Positions 25,812 to 33,552 of a stretch of DNA of 43,670 nt are shown here, piece by piece. The translations under genes and the position numbers were made by a program. Within the stretch, counting starts at the first letter, position 1. Every line of letters begins with the position of its first letter. The stretch is from Acrocarpospora catenulata (GTDB lineage Bacteria > Actinomycetota > Actinomycetes > Streptosporangiales > Streptosporangiaceae). The notes under the pieces were generated by a model. It saw only the letters and a list, made by a program, of their open reading frames with translations. It was not told where the DNA came from and searched no databases. The stretch is from positions 1 through 43,670 of the forward strand of contig NZ_JAHCST010000075.1 of the NCBI RefSeq assembly GCF_018476525.1, in the 5' to 3' direction.

Positions 25812-25825
25812 CATTTCTGGAGATG
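25812..25825. promoter_or_regulatory. CATTTC-N2-GAGATG motif upstream of the epoxide hydrolase gene
   Basis: CATTTCTGGAGATG is an imperfect palindrome 87 bases before the epoxide hydrolase start. It matches the 13250-13263 site at 6 + 5 of 12 arm positions and shares an extended GGCATTTC...GATGC context with 15733-15749. It may bind a cluster regulator. Confidence 0.4.
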
Positions 25826-25912
25826 CGGGAAACCCGCCACCGGTTGACCATGAATGTGCCGGGTCGAGGCTTAATGCCCGAAATGTCATGGCCAATCTGG
25901 AAGGCGGCAGAA

Positions 25913-27076
25913 ATGCGTCCATTTCGCATTGAAATCCCCGAATCAGACCTGGACGACCTACGGAACCGGCTGGCCCGGACCCGGTGGCCGGCCGAGCTGC
26001 CCGGCGTCGGCTGGAGCCGCGGCGTGCCGCTCGGCTACCTCCAGGAGCTCGCCGAGTACTGGCGGACCGACTTCGACTGGCGGGCGGCCGAGGCCCGGTT
26101 GAACGCCCACCCCCAGTTCATGGCCGAGATCGACGGAACCAACGTGCACTTCCTGCACGTACGGTCCCCCGAGCCGCACGCCACGCCCCTGATCATCACG
26201 CACGGCTGGCCGGGCTCGGTCGCCGAGTTCCTGGACGTCATCGGCCCGCTCACCGACCCCCGCGCCCACGGCCTGGACCCGTCCCAGGCGTTCCACCTGG
26301 TCATCCCGTCCATCCCCGGGTTCGGCCTGTCCGGCCCCGTGCCCGAGACCGGCTGGGACTCCTGGCGGGTGGCCCGCGCCTGGGCCGAACTGATGCGGAG
26401 CCTGGGCTACCAGAAGTACCTGGCCGCGGGCGGCGACTGGGGAATGATGATCTCCTTCCAGCTGGCCCAGGTGGCGCCGGAGAACGTCCTCGGCGTGCAC
26501 GTGAACATGCTGGTCACCTTCCCGCCGCCGGACCCGGCCGCGATGGCCGAGCTCACCCCCGCCGAACTGGCCGGACTGGGCAAGCTGCTCCACTTCGACC
26601 AGGAGCTGTCGGCGTACTTCAAGCTCCAGGCCACCCGGCCGCAGACCCTCGGGTACGCGCTGACCGACTCCCCGGTGGGCCAGCTGGCCTGGATCGTCGA
26701 ACGTTTCATGGACTGGACCGACGCGGAGAAGTCCCCCGAGGACGCCGTGGACCGGGACCAGATGCTCACCATCGTCACCCTCTACTGGCTCTCCGCCACC
26801 GCCGCCTCCTCCGGGTGGATCTACTACGAGAGCACCGACCGGACCGCGCCGAACGTGGCGGCCAAGTGGGGCGGGCCGTGGCCGGTCACCGTGCCGGTCG
26901 GGGTGGCGGTGTTCGCCGGGGACGCCACGGCCCCGATCCGGCGGTGGGCCGACCAGATCGTGCCCACCATCACGCACTGGAGCGAGCTGGAGCGCGGCGG
27001 CCACTTCGGCGCCATGGAGGAGCCCGACCTGTACGTCACCGACGTCCGGGCCTTCGCCGGCACGCTCACCCGATGA
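25913..27076 (+). CDS. Enediyne epoxide hydrolase, SgcF/NcsF2-like
   Basis: A 387-residue alpha/beta-hydrolase epoxide hydrolase with the N-terminal EHN-type domain (about 1-110; begins [20 protein letters not shown]). It opens an epoxide on the enediyne core to a vicinal diol, as SgcF and NcsF2 do in C-1027 and neocarzinostatin pathways. The oxyanion motif HGWPG is at 97-101, the nucleophile Asp175 in AAGGDWG, and the general base His364 in RGGHFGA. All core catalytic elements are intact. The start at 25913 matches the conserved N-terminus of the family; longer in-frame readings overlap the sigma gene. A GC-rich hairpin follows 15 bases after its stop. Confidence 0.93.
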   Translation: MRPFRIEIPESDLDDLRNRLARTRWPAELPGVGWSRGVPLGYLQELAEYWRTDFDWRAAEARLNAHPQFMAEIDGTNVHFLHVRSPEPHATPLIITHGWPGSVAEFLDVIGPLTDPRAHGLDPSQAFHLVIPSIPGFGLSGPVPETGWDSWRVARAWAELMRSLGYQKYLAAGGDWGMMISFQLAQVAPENVLGVHVNMLVTFPPPDPAAMAELTPAELAGLGKLLHFDQELSAYFKLQATRPQTLGYALTDSPVGQLAWIVERFMDWTDAEKSPEDAVDRDQMLTIVTLYWLSATAASSGWIYYESTDRTAPNVAAKWGGPWPVTVPVGVAVFAGDATAPIRRWADQIVPTITHWSELERGGHFGAMEEPDLYVTDVRAFAGTLTR

Positions 27077-27091
27077 ATCTTTCATCACCGG

Positions 27092-27123
27092 GGCCGGGGC
27101 GGGACACGGCGCCCGCCCCGGCC
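27092..27123 (+). terminator. GC-rich terminator after the epoxide hydrolase gene
   Basis: GGCCGGGGCGGG (27092-27103) is perfectly complementary to CCCGCCCCGGCC (27112-27123) with an eight-base loop. It suggests that the next gene at 27270 has its own promoter. Confidence 0.7.
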
Positions 27124-27129
27124 GGAGGG

Positions 27130-27197
27130 ATTTCCGGCACGAAATTCCGGACCCCTCGGGAAACGTTTATCCCCCTATTTCCGGTGTTGCCGGAAAT
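27130..27197. promoter_or_regulatory. Array of TTCCGG elements upstream of 27270
   Basis: ATTTCCGG occurs at 27130-27137 and 27177-27184, AATTCCGG at 27143-27150, and the inverse CCGGAAAT at 27190-27197, the last two forming an 8-bp inverted repeat with a five-base spacer. The cluster of copies in a 190-base gap suggests regulator binding. The gap is also AT-richer than its surroundings. Confidence 0.4.
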
Positions 27198-27269
27198 GGC
27201 GGCGAATTATTCGGAATCAACCGCCGGAGCCCCTTCCGGTCCCCGGCGGACCACGTTAAGGAGGCTCGG

Positions 27270-28451
27270 GTGAAACACGCTCAAGCGCCCGCCCAGGACG
27301 AGCTCGTCCACCGCGCGGCGGCACTGGTCCCGCTGCTCCAGGCGAACGCGATCGGCACCGAGGAGTCGCGCGCCCTGACCGAGGAGTCGCTGGACGCGCT
27401 CCGCGACGCCGGGATCTTCCGGATGCGGGTGCCCGCCCGGTACGGCGGCTTCGAGAGCGACGCGCGCACCATGGTCAAGGTGGCCGGTGAGCTCGGCCGG
27501 GGCGACGGCTCCACCGCGTGGACCGCCGGGGTCTGGTGGATCACCTCGTGGATGGCCGCGATGTTCCCCGACGAGGTCCAGGACGAGGTCTTCGAATCCC
27601 CCGACACCCGCCTGTGCGGCACCCTCAGCCCCACCGGCATGGCGATCAGGCAGCCCGGCGGCGCCGTACTCAACGGCAAGTGGGGCTTCATGAGCGGCGC
27701 CAGGCACAGCCAGTGGCAGGTGGTCGTGGCGGTCACCCCCACCGAGGAGGGCGGCCACGAGCCGATCATGGCCCTGGTCCCGCTGAGCGACATGCAGGTG
27801 GTGGACGACTGGTACACCTCGGGCCTGCGCGGCACCGGGAGCATCACCACCATCGCCCAGAACGTCTTCATCCCCGAGCAGCGCATCCTGTCCATGGGCG
27901 CGGTCCTGCACGAGCAGTACGGCTCCAAGCTCAACGCCGACAGCGCGATCTACCGCAACCCGCTGCTCCCGGTGGCCTCGGCCTCCTCGATCGGCGCCGT
28001 GCTCGGCATGGCCAAGGGCGCCCTGGACGCCTTCCTCACCCGGCTCCCTGACCGGCACATCACCTACACCGGCTACACCAGCCAGCGGGAGGCCCCGCTC
28101 ACCCACTTCCAGGTGGCCGAGGCGTCCCTGCTCATCGACGAGGCCGAGTTCCACGCGCTCCGGCTGGCCGGCCAGGTGGACGAGAAGGGCGCCACCGGCG
28201 CGCAGTGGACCGTCGAGGAACGGGCCAGAGCCCGGGCCGACATGGGCGCGGTCTGCGAACTGGCCAAGAAGGCGGTGGACCTGCTGACCACGGCCAGCGG
28301 CGGCTCCTCCATCTACAGCGAGGTGCCCATGCAGCGCGTGCAGCGCGACATGCAGGCGGTCAACCTGCACGCGCTGATGCACCCGGACACCAACCGCGAA
28401 CTGTACGGGCGCGTCCTCTGCGGCATGCCGCCCAACACCTTCTACATCTAG
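27270..28451 (+). CDS. Acyl-CoA-dehydrogenase-like flavin monooxygenase, copy 2
   Basis: A 393-residue paralogue of the gene at 19812 with the same three-part acyl-CoA dehydrogenase fold. Shared blocks include FRMRVPARYGGFESDART (about 51-68), WWITSWMAAMFPDEVQDEVF, CGTLSPTGMA, YGSKLNAD and TASGGSSIY. It likely hydroxylates a substrate using reduced flavin from the flavin reductase at 11394. The GTG start lies five bases after a near-perfect AAGGAGG (27258-27264), so translation should be strong. A FAD oxidoreductase gene follows 10 bases after. The partner substrate could be the core or an aromatic side unit; the sequence does not tell which. Confidence 0.85.
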   Translation: MKHAQAPAQDELVHRAAALVPLLQANAIGTEESRALTEESLDALRDAGIFRMRVPARYGGFESDARTMVKVAGELGRGDGSTAWTAGVWWITSWMAAMFPDEVQDEVFESPDTRLCGTLSPTGMAIRQPGGAVLNGKWGFMSGARHSQWQVVVAVTPTEEGGHEPIMALVPLSDMQVVDDWYTSGLRGTGSITTIAQNVFIPEQRILSMGAVLHEQYGSKLNADSAIYRNPLLPVASASSIGAVLGMAKGALDAFLTRLPDRHITYTGYTSQREAPLTHFQVAEASLLIDEAEFHALRLAGQVDEKGATGAQWTVEERARARADMGAVCELAKKAVDLLTTASGGSSIYSEVPMQRVQRDMQAVNLHALMHPDTNRELYGRVLCGMPPNTFYI

Positions 28452-28461
28452 GGGACACACC

Positions 28462-29775
28462 ATGGTGAACAGGGATCGTGCGGTGGTCCTGGGCGGCGGC
28501 ATGGCCGGCCTGGTCGCCGCCAAGGTGCTGGCCGAGTCCTTCCGCGAGGTCCTGCTGGTGGACCGCGACACGCTCACCGGCGTGACCGACCCGCGGCGCG
28601 GCGTGCCGCAGGGCGCGCACGCGCACGGCCTGCTGGCCAAGGGCCAGGAGGTGCTGGAGGGCATGTTCCCCGGCCTCACCCAGGAACTGGCCGACGCCGG
28701 GATCCCGACCGGGGACCTCGGCACCAACCTGCGCTGGTACTTCAACGGCAAACGCCTGCGCTGGGCCAGCACCGGGCTGAAGGTGGTCTCGGCCACCCGG
28801 CCCGAGCTGGAGGGCGCGGTACGGAACCGGGTGCGGGCGCTGCCCAACGTCACCTTCCTGGAGAACCGTTCCATCCAGGACCTGGTGGTCACCCAGGACC
28901 GCGCCCAGATCACCGGCGTCACCCTCGACGGCGGCGAGGAACTCGCGGCCGACCTGGTGGTGGACGCCACCGGGCGCGGCTCGCGCACCCCCGCCTGGCT
29001 GGAGGAACTGGGCTACGCGCGGCCGGAGGAGGAGAAGGTCAAGATCGGCCTGTCCTACACCACCTGCCACTACCGGCTCCGGCAGAACGTGCTCGGCGAG
29101 GACATGGCCATCCTCTGCGTGGCCACCCCCGAGAACCCGCGCGGCGCGTTCTTCTCCCGGCTCGGCGACCGCTACCTGCTCTCGCTCACCGGCATGCTGG
29201 GCGACCAGGCCCCCACCGACCCCGAAGGCCACCTGGCCTTCGTCAAGTCGCTCCCGGTGCCCGACATCTACGAGGCCGTGCACGACGCCGAACTGCTGGA
29301 CGAGCGGGTGGCCTTCCGCTTCCCGGCCAGCATCCGGCGCCACTACGAGCACCTGGACCGCTTCCCGCGCGGCCTGCTGGTGGTCGGCGACGCGCTGTGC
29401 AGCTTCAACCCGGTGTACGGCCAGGGCATGACGGTCGCCGCCCTGGAGGGCCTGACCCTCCGGGCGCATCTGGTCGGCGGCGGCCTCCCGGACGCCAAGG
29501 CGTTCTTCGCCGACGCGGCCCAGGTGATCGACGCGCCGTGGGCCATGTCCTCGGGCGGCGACCTCAGCTGGCCGGGGGTGGAGGGGTACCGGCCGCCGGA
29601 GGTGCTGATGGCCAACGCGTACATGGACCGGCTCCGGGTGGCGGCCCAGCAGGACGGGGCGATCACCGGGGCGTTCATGCGGGCGGCCGGGCTGATCGAT
29701 CCGGTGACCGATCTGATGCGCCCGTCGATGGCCGTGCGGGTCTACCGCAACTCGCGGCCCAAAGCCGTGGTCTGA
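28462..29775 (+). CDS. FAD-dependent oxidoreductase / monooxygenase
   Basis: A 437-residue flavoprotein of the FAD-binding-3 (aromatic hydroxylase or epoxidase) superfamily. The N-terminal fold AVVLGGGMAGLVAAKVLAES is at residues 6-25 with VDRD ending strand 2. DATGRGSRTPAW (about 171-182) and the GD motif VVGDALCSFNPVYGQGM (about 308-324) bind FAD. Related proteins hydroxylate, epoxidise or dehydrogenate natural-product intermediates, and some halogenases share this fold, but the halogenase WxWxIP motif is not present. It lies 10 bases after the flavin monooxygenase gene and three before the AhpD-like gene. The substrate is unknown. Confidence 0.83.
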   Translation: MVNRDRAVVLGGGMAGLVAAKVLAESFREVLLVDRDTLTGVTDPRRGVPQGAHAHGLLAKGQEVLEGMFPGLTQELADAGIPTGDLGTNLRWYFNGKRLRWASTGLKVVSATRPELEGAVRNRVRALPNVTFLENRSIQDLVVTQDRAQITGVTLDGGEELAADLVVDATGRGSRTPAWLEELGYARPEEEKVKIGLSYTTCHYRLRQNVLGEDMAILCVATPENPRGAFFSRLGDRYLLSLTGMLGDQAPTDPEGHLAFVKSLPVPDIYEAVHDAELLDERVAFRFPASIRRHYEHLDRFPRGLLVVGDALCSFNPVYGQGMTVAALEGLTLRAHLVGGGLPDAKAFFADAAQVIDAPWAMSSGGDLSWPGVEGYRPPEVLMANAYMDRLRVAAQQDGAITGAFMRAAGLIDPVTDLMRPSMAVRVYRNSRPKAVV

Positions 29776-29778
29776 GCC

Positions 29779-30813
29779 ATGATCATGCGGAGGGCGCTGC
29801 GTAGATCCCTCGCCCAGGTCCGGCACGTCACGCCGGTGCCGCCAGGGGCGGCGAGGGGTCTGGTCGCGGACGTGTACGCGCGGGTGGAACGGGACTTCGG
29901 CATGCTCGCCCCGCCGATCGCGCTGCACTCGGCGGCGCCCGAGGTGATGGCGGGGGCCTGGATCCTGCTCCGCGAGTCCCTGCTCGCCGAGGGGAAGGTC
30001 CCCCGGGCGACCAAGGAACAGGTGGCCACCGAGGTCTCCCAGGAGAACGCCTGCCCCTACTGCGTGGACGTCCACGGCGCCACCCTGCGCGGCCTCGGCG
30101 GACGGCCGGCGGCTTCAGGACCGGCAGCTTCAGGACCGGCAGCTTCGGGGACGGCTTCCGGGGCGGTGGCTTCCGGGGCGGCTTCGGGGCCGGGGATTTC
30201 CGGGTCGGAGGTTTCCGGGCCGTCGGTTTCAGGGCCGTCAGTGGCGCGCGGACCGGAGACCATGGCGGTGGCGCTGACCTTCCACTACCTCAACCGGATG
30301 GTCAACGTGTTCTTGGGGGAGTCCCCGCTGCCCCCCGAGGTGCCGGGAGTGATGCGCGGCGGCGCACTACGGGTGCTCGGCGCCATGATGGGTTCCCAGG
30401 CCCGCCGCTCCCGGCCGCCAGGCGACTCGCTCGACCTGCTGCCGGAGGCACCCTTGCCGCCGGACCTCGCCTGGGCATCCGCGTACCCGCACCTGGCGGG
30501 CGCGGTGGCCCGGGCCGACGCGGCGATGACGGCGGCGGGGGAGCGGTCGGTCCCGGCGCGGGTGCGTGAACTGGTGACCGAGCGCCTCGCGGCCTGGGAC
30601 GGCAAGCCACCGGGCGTCAGCCGATCCTGGGCCGACGAGGCGGTCAAGGGCCTCCCCTCCGCCGAACGCCCATCCGGCCGGCTGGCCCTGCTCACCGCTC
30701 TCGCCTCCTACCAAGCCGGTCCGGTGGCGGCGGACCTGGGCAAGGGAGACCGGGTACTACTGGAGACGACCGCCTGGGCAAGCCTGACGGCCGCCCGGGC
30801 TCGCGTCCGGTGA
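29779..30813 (+). CDS. AhpD/carboxymuconolactone-decarboxylase-like protein with a repeat insertion
   Basis: A 344-residue helical protein of the AhpD-like superfamily, with the redox motif ENACPYCVDVH (Cys92, Cys95, His99) preceded by helices. Directly after it, residues 109-157 form a low-complexity Ala/Ser/Gly/Pro stretch with a five-residue period (for example PAASG, PSVSG), encoded by 15-base DNA repeats; after this the helical fold resumes at about 160. The CxxC could reduce peroxide or a disulfide and might counter oxidative damage by the product (inference). It starts with ATG at 29779 right after the FAD oxidoreductase, and overlaps the MFS gene by GTGA. Confidence 0.78.
   Translation: MIMRRALRRSLAQVRHVTPVPPGAARGLVADVYARVERDFGMLAPPIALHSAAPEVMAGAWILLRESLLAEGKVPRATKEQVATEVSQENACPYCVDVHGATLRGLGGRPAASGPAASGPAASGTASGAVASGAASGPGISGSEVSGPSVSGPSVARGPETMAVALTFHYLNRMVNVFLGESPLPPEVPGVMRGGALRVLGAMMGSQARRSRPPGDSLDLLPEAPLPPDLAWASAYPHLAGAVARADAAMTAAGERSVPARVRELVTERLAAWDGKPPGVSRSWADEAVKGLPSAERPSGRLALLTALASYQAGPVAADLGKGDRVLLETTAWASLTAARARVR
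30106..30240 (+). repeat. 15-base tandem repeat inside the AhpD-like gene
   Basis: Units such as CCGGCAGCTTCAGGA (30121-30135) recur in register from 30106, with copies at 30106, 30121 and 30136 nearly identical and later copies decayed or shortened. The period is a multiple of three, so the reading frame is kept. Confidence 0.8.
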
Positions 30814-32461
30814 AGCCCCCGGCTGATCCACCAGCCGACCCGCCCGCTCGCCCACCGGCCCACCCTCTAGCACGGCCACGGGCACGCCCCCCGGCCGGAC
30901 CGTCGCCCGTTGGACCGTCGCCCGTTGGACCGTCGCCCGGTGGATCGGCATCCGGTGTATCGGCATCCGGTGGATCGGCATCCGTTGGATCGCAGCCCAC
31001 CAGCCCACCGGCCGAACAATCGATCGCCGGATCGCCACCCACGGCATCCCCTGGATCGCAGCCTGCCAGACCACCCGCCAGGCGGTTCAACCCCTGGCGG
31101 GCTTTGGCCGTTCTGTGCACGGCCAACTTTCTGATCCTGGTGGACACCACGATCGTCAACACGGCAGCTCCGGCGATCATGGCCGATCTGGGTGCCGGGC
31201 TCGACCAGATTGTCTGGATTCTTAACGGGTACCTGCTGGCCTTCGCGGCACTGCTGATCGTCTTTGGCCGGGTGGGTGATGTGCTCGGCTCGCGGAACGT
31301 GTTCGCGGCCGGGCTCGGCCTGTTCACCGCCGCTTCCCTGGGGTGTGCCCTGGCTCCGGGCCCGTGGCAGTTGGTCGCGGCGCGTGTGGTCCAGGGTGTG
31401 GGCGCGGCGGCGCTGATCCCGCAGGCCCTGGCGCTGATTACCGCGATCTTCCCTGCGCGTCGGCGCGGACTGGCGCTTGGCCTGTTCACCGCCGTCGCCG
31501 GGGTGGCGTCGGTCGGCGGTCCCACCCTGGGCGGGCTGCTGATCACCCGATATGGCTGGCCCGCCGTCTTCCTCATCAATGTCCCGGTCGGCCTGGCCGC
31601 CCTACCGCTCACCTTCCGCCTGGTGCCCGACCTGCGCGCCCCCAACCGGCCGCACCGTTTCGACACCGTCGGCGTACTGCTCGCCGTGGGCGGCTTGGTC
31701 ACCCTGGTCTACGGCCTGCTGGAACGTGCGGCGGTCCCGCTGGCCATCGCGGCACTGGCCCTGCTGCTGTTCACCTTGTGGGAACGTCGCCACCCGGAAC
31801 CCTTGCTGCAACCGGCCCTGTTCCGCCACCGCAACTTCACCTTGGCGGCCGCGATCACCGCCATCACTTCGTTCGCCCTCTACGGCCTGCTCCTGGTCTT
31901 CGTCGTGGAGACCCAGACCGTACTTGGCATGACCCCGCTGATGTCGGGCGTGACCGCGCTCCCGATGACGCTCGCGCTGACCGCATTGGCCCCACTATCG
32001 GGCCGCCTGGCCGACCGCGTCGGCGGCCGCCTCCCGCTCACCGCGGGCTTGGTCCTCTAGCCGCAGGCGTGCTCGGGGTCGGATTCCTGCCCACTACAGC
32101 GTCCACTGCGGCCACGTACATACTCCCGCTGAGCGTGATCGGCCTCGGCATGGGCCTGGCCTTCGCCCCGGCCACCATCGAGGGCCTACGGGTGATCCCC
32201 CCGGATCAGGCCGGCGTCGCCTCCGGCACCCTCAACACCGCCCGCCAACTCGGCGGCTCACTCGGCGCGGCCGTCATCGGCACGCTCGTGGACGGCAAAC
32301 ACGGTGACGCCTTTGTCACCGTGTCGCGACCGGCGCTGGCCCTGGTCGCCGCTCTGATCATTCTGGCGGCGGCGCTGGCGTCACGGATGCGGGGGCCCGA
32401 CGCGCCGCGAGCACCGCGTACCCCAGCAAACCCGCCCCCAGCAGGAGCAGCAGCCCCGTGA
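30810..32461 (+). pseudogene. MFS drug exporter (DHA2 type) with a frameshift near the C-terminus
   Basis: A major-facilitator exporter of the EmrB/QacA 14-helix type, probable efflux pump for the product. After a Pro/Ser/Gly-rich hydrophilic head of about 92 residues come helix 1 with FLILVDTTIVNTAAPAIMAD (motif D1-like), GRVGDVLGSRNVF (motif A) and VVQGVGAAALIPQALALI (motif C region). The first frame stops at TAG 32058-32060 inside a helix; a coherent continuation (AAGVLGVGFLPTTAST onward, to 32461) lies in the next frame. Adding one base near 32055-32058 would join them. It is either a true mutation removing the last two or three helices or a sequencing error. It starts by GTGA overlap with the upstream gene, and its tail overlaps the minus-strand gene at 32358. 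Confidence 0.75.
30897..31001 (+). repeat. 15-base tandem repeat in the MFS N-terminal region
   Basis: Seven consecutive 15-base units starting at 30897. Units 1 and 2 are identical (GGACCGTCGCCCGTT), unit 3 differs by one base, units 4 to 6 form a variant group (GGATCGGCATCCGGT), and unit 7 is decayed. They encode PVGPS- and SASGG-like pentapeptides. Confidence 0.85.
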
Positions 32462-32795
32462 ACATCCACTCGTTGGAACCCCCGGGCCCGTAGACCCAGT
32501 AGGTCCGGCCCACATCCACGGCGGGGGCAGTCTGACCGGCGACCATGGTCTCCCGATCACTGCCGTACAGCGAGACCCGCTCCCGCAGCGCGCCCCCACC
32601 CGCCAGGAAGTCACCGGTCCAGGTGCAGCTCTCGTGCCCCGGGTGCTGGATGCAGACCAGTTCCCTGGCCGTGAAGACCCCGGGCACGCCATCGGCCCGG
32701 GCGGCCTTGATCGTGGGACCGATCCCGGGAGCGGTGAAGTAGAGCAGCAGGATTCCGGCGAGAGCCGTCACCACCGAGCCGAAGCGCAGTCTCAT
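32358..32795 (-). CDS. Small membrane protein with two hydrophobic ends
   Basis: A 145-residue protein I cannot assign to a named family. It has an N-terminal hydrophobic segment (about residues 8-24, VVTALAGILLLYFTAPG), a hydrophilic middle with two cysteines (CIQHPGHESCTW, about 48-59) that could form a disulfide outside the cell, and a C-terminal segment (about 112-132, FTGLLLLLGAGLLGYAVLAA). Such layouts suggest a two-pass protein with an extracytoplasmic loop. Its last 104 bases overlap antisense with the displaced end of the MFS gene. It ends in a Pro/Ala-rich tail. It may belong to the cluster only by position. Confidence 0.65.
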   Translation of the reverse strand: MRLRFGSVVTALAGILLLYFTAPGIGPTIKAARADGVPGVFTARELVCIQHPGHESCTWTGDFLAGGGALRERVSLYGSDRETMVAGQTAPAVDVGRTYWVYGPGGSNEWMFTGLLLLLGAGLLGYAVLAARRAPASVTPAPPPE

Positions 32796-32814
32796 CTCGG
32801 CTTCGTACTCGCGC

Positions 32815-33381
32815 TCATGCCGCGACGGGCAGCGGAGCGCAGTTACATTTCATCTCGGCCCGTTCGGCCTTGTTGGGCCGGCGGTGCAGGATCATCGCCA
32901 CCACCATGGGCGCGAAGACGACCGCGTTGTAGAACAGGTGCAGTTCGACGCGGGGCACGATCAGCTGCACGATGCTGGTGGGCGCGGCCTTGCCGAGCAG
33001 GTTGGCGCCGACCAGGGCCTGGACGAGCAGGATGAGATGCTCCAGGTGGTGCCAGACCTGGATGCCGAGCGAGATGTTCCACCAGGTCCTGGCCCGGCCG
33101 GTGAAACCCTTTCTGAGGATGATCAGGCCGACCAGCATGAGCAGGGCGTACCCGTAGTGCATCCACTCGGACTTGACCAGCCAGGGGAAAGGACGCCCGA
33201 GCACGCCGCGCGCCTCGGGGAGCGGCCAGCCGAGCGCGTAGATCTGGATGGCCTGGGCGACGTGCTCGGCCCAGTGGGCGACGACGATGAACAGGAAGAC
33301 GTTGAGGGCGGCCTTGTGGTACTTCGTGTTGAGGGCGCCTTGCTGAACCGGGAACGAGCCGGATGCGGCATGGGTAGCCAT
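32815..33381 (-). CDS. Histidine-rich multi-pass membrane protein
   Basis: A 188-residue membrane protein of no family I can name. About four hydrophobic segments (near 26-50, 75-90, 104-125 and 150-165) carry clustered histidines: HWAEH (His36, His40), His75, WHHLEH (His111, His112, His115) and ELHLFYN (His148). This pattern recalls membrane di-iron or heme proteins, so a redox or metal role is possible. The tail has a CNC pair (Cys179, Cys181). The ATG at 33381 is the most upstream start that avoids the divergent dehydrogenase gene. It faces away from the gene at 33553 and lies 19 bases from the other small membrane protein gene. Confidence 0.7.
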   Translation of the reverse strand: MATHAASGSFPVQQGALNTKYHKAALNVFLFIVVAHWAEHVAQAIQIYALGWPLPEARGVLGRPFPWLVKSEWMHYGYALLMLVGLIILRKGFTGRARTWWNISLGIQVWHHLEHLILLVQALVGANLLGKAAPTSIVQLIVPRVELHLFYNAVVFAPMVVAMILHRRPNKAERAEMKCNCAPLPVAA

Positions 33382-33552
33382 CAGATCTGCCTCCGAAACT
33401 TTCGGTGACGCCGAACTGTACCTTTCGTAGTGACATCGTTTCGTGCAGGCGAGCGCGTTTCTTCTTCCAAAGTGCTGGGTTAGCGCACGTTGAAAGAAGA
33501 CACGTGGATCATCCCCGGGGCACGCTGGTGCCCGAATCGACGGGGAGGACAG
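33382..33552. promoter_or_regulatory. Divergent promoter region between 33381 (minus) and 33553 (plus)
   Basis: About 170 bases, AT-richer than the flanks, separating two divergent genes. GTTTCTTC near 33459 and GAAAGAAG near 33491 form a short inverted repeat. GGGGAGG (33542-33548) is the ribosome binding site for the gene at 33553. Confidence 0.4.

Noticed and set aside
28462-29775. Flavin-dependent halogenase
   Set aside because: The fold is similar but the WxWxIP halogenase motif is absent, so it is called as a general FAD oxidoreductase.
30897-31001. Possible CRISPR-like repeat array
   Set aside because: The units are 15 bases, directly abutting without spacers, and lie within a coding frame; this is a minisatellite.
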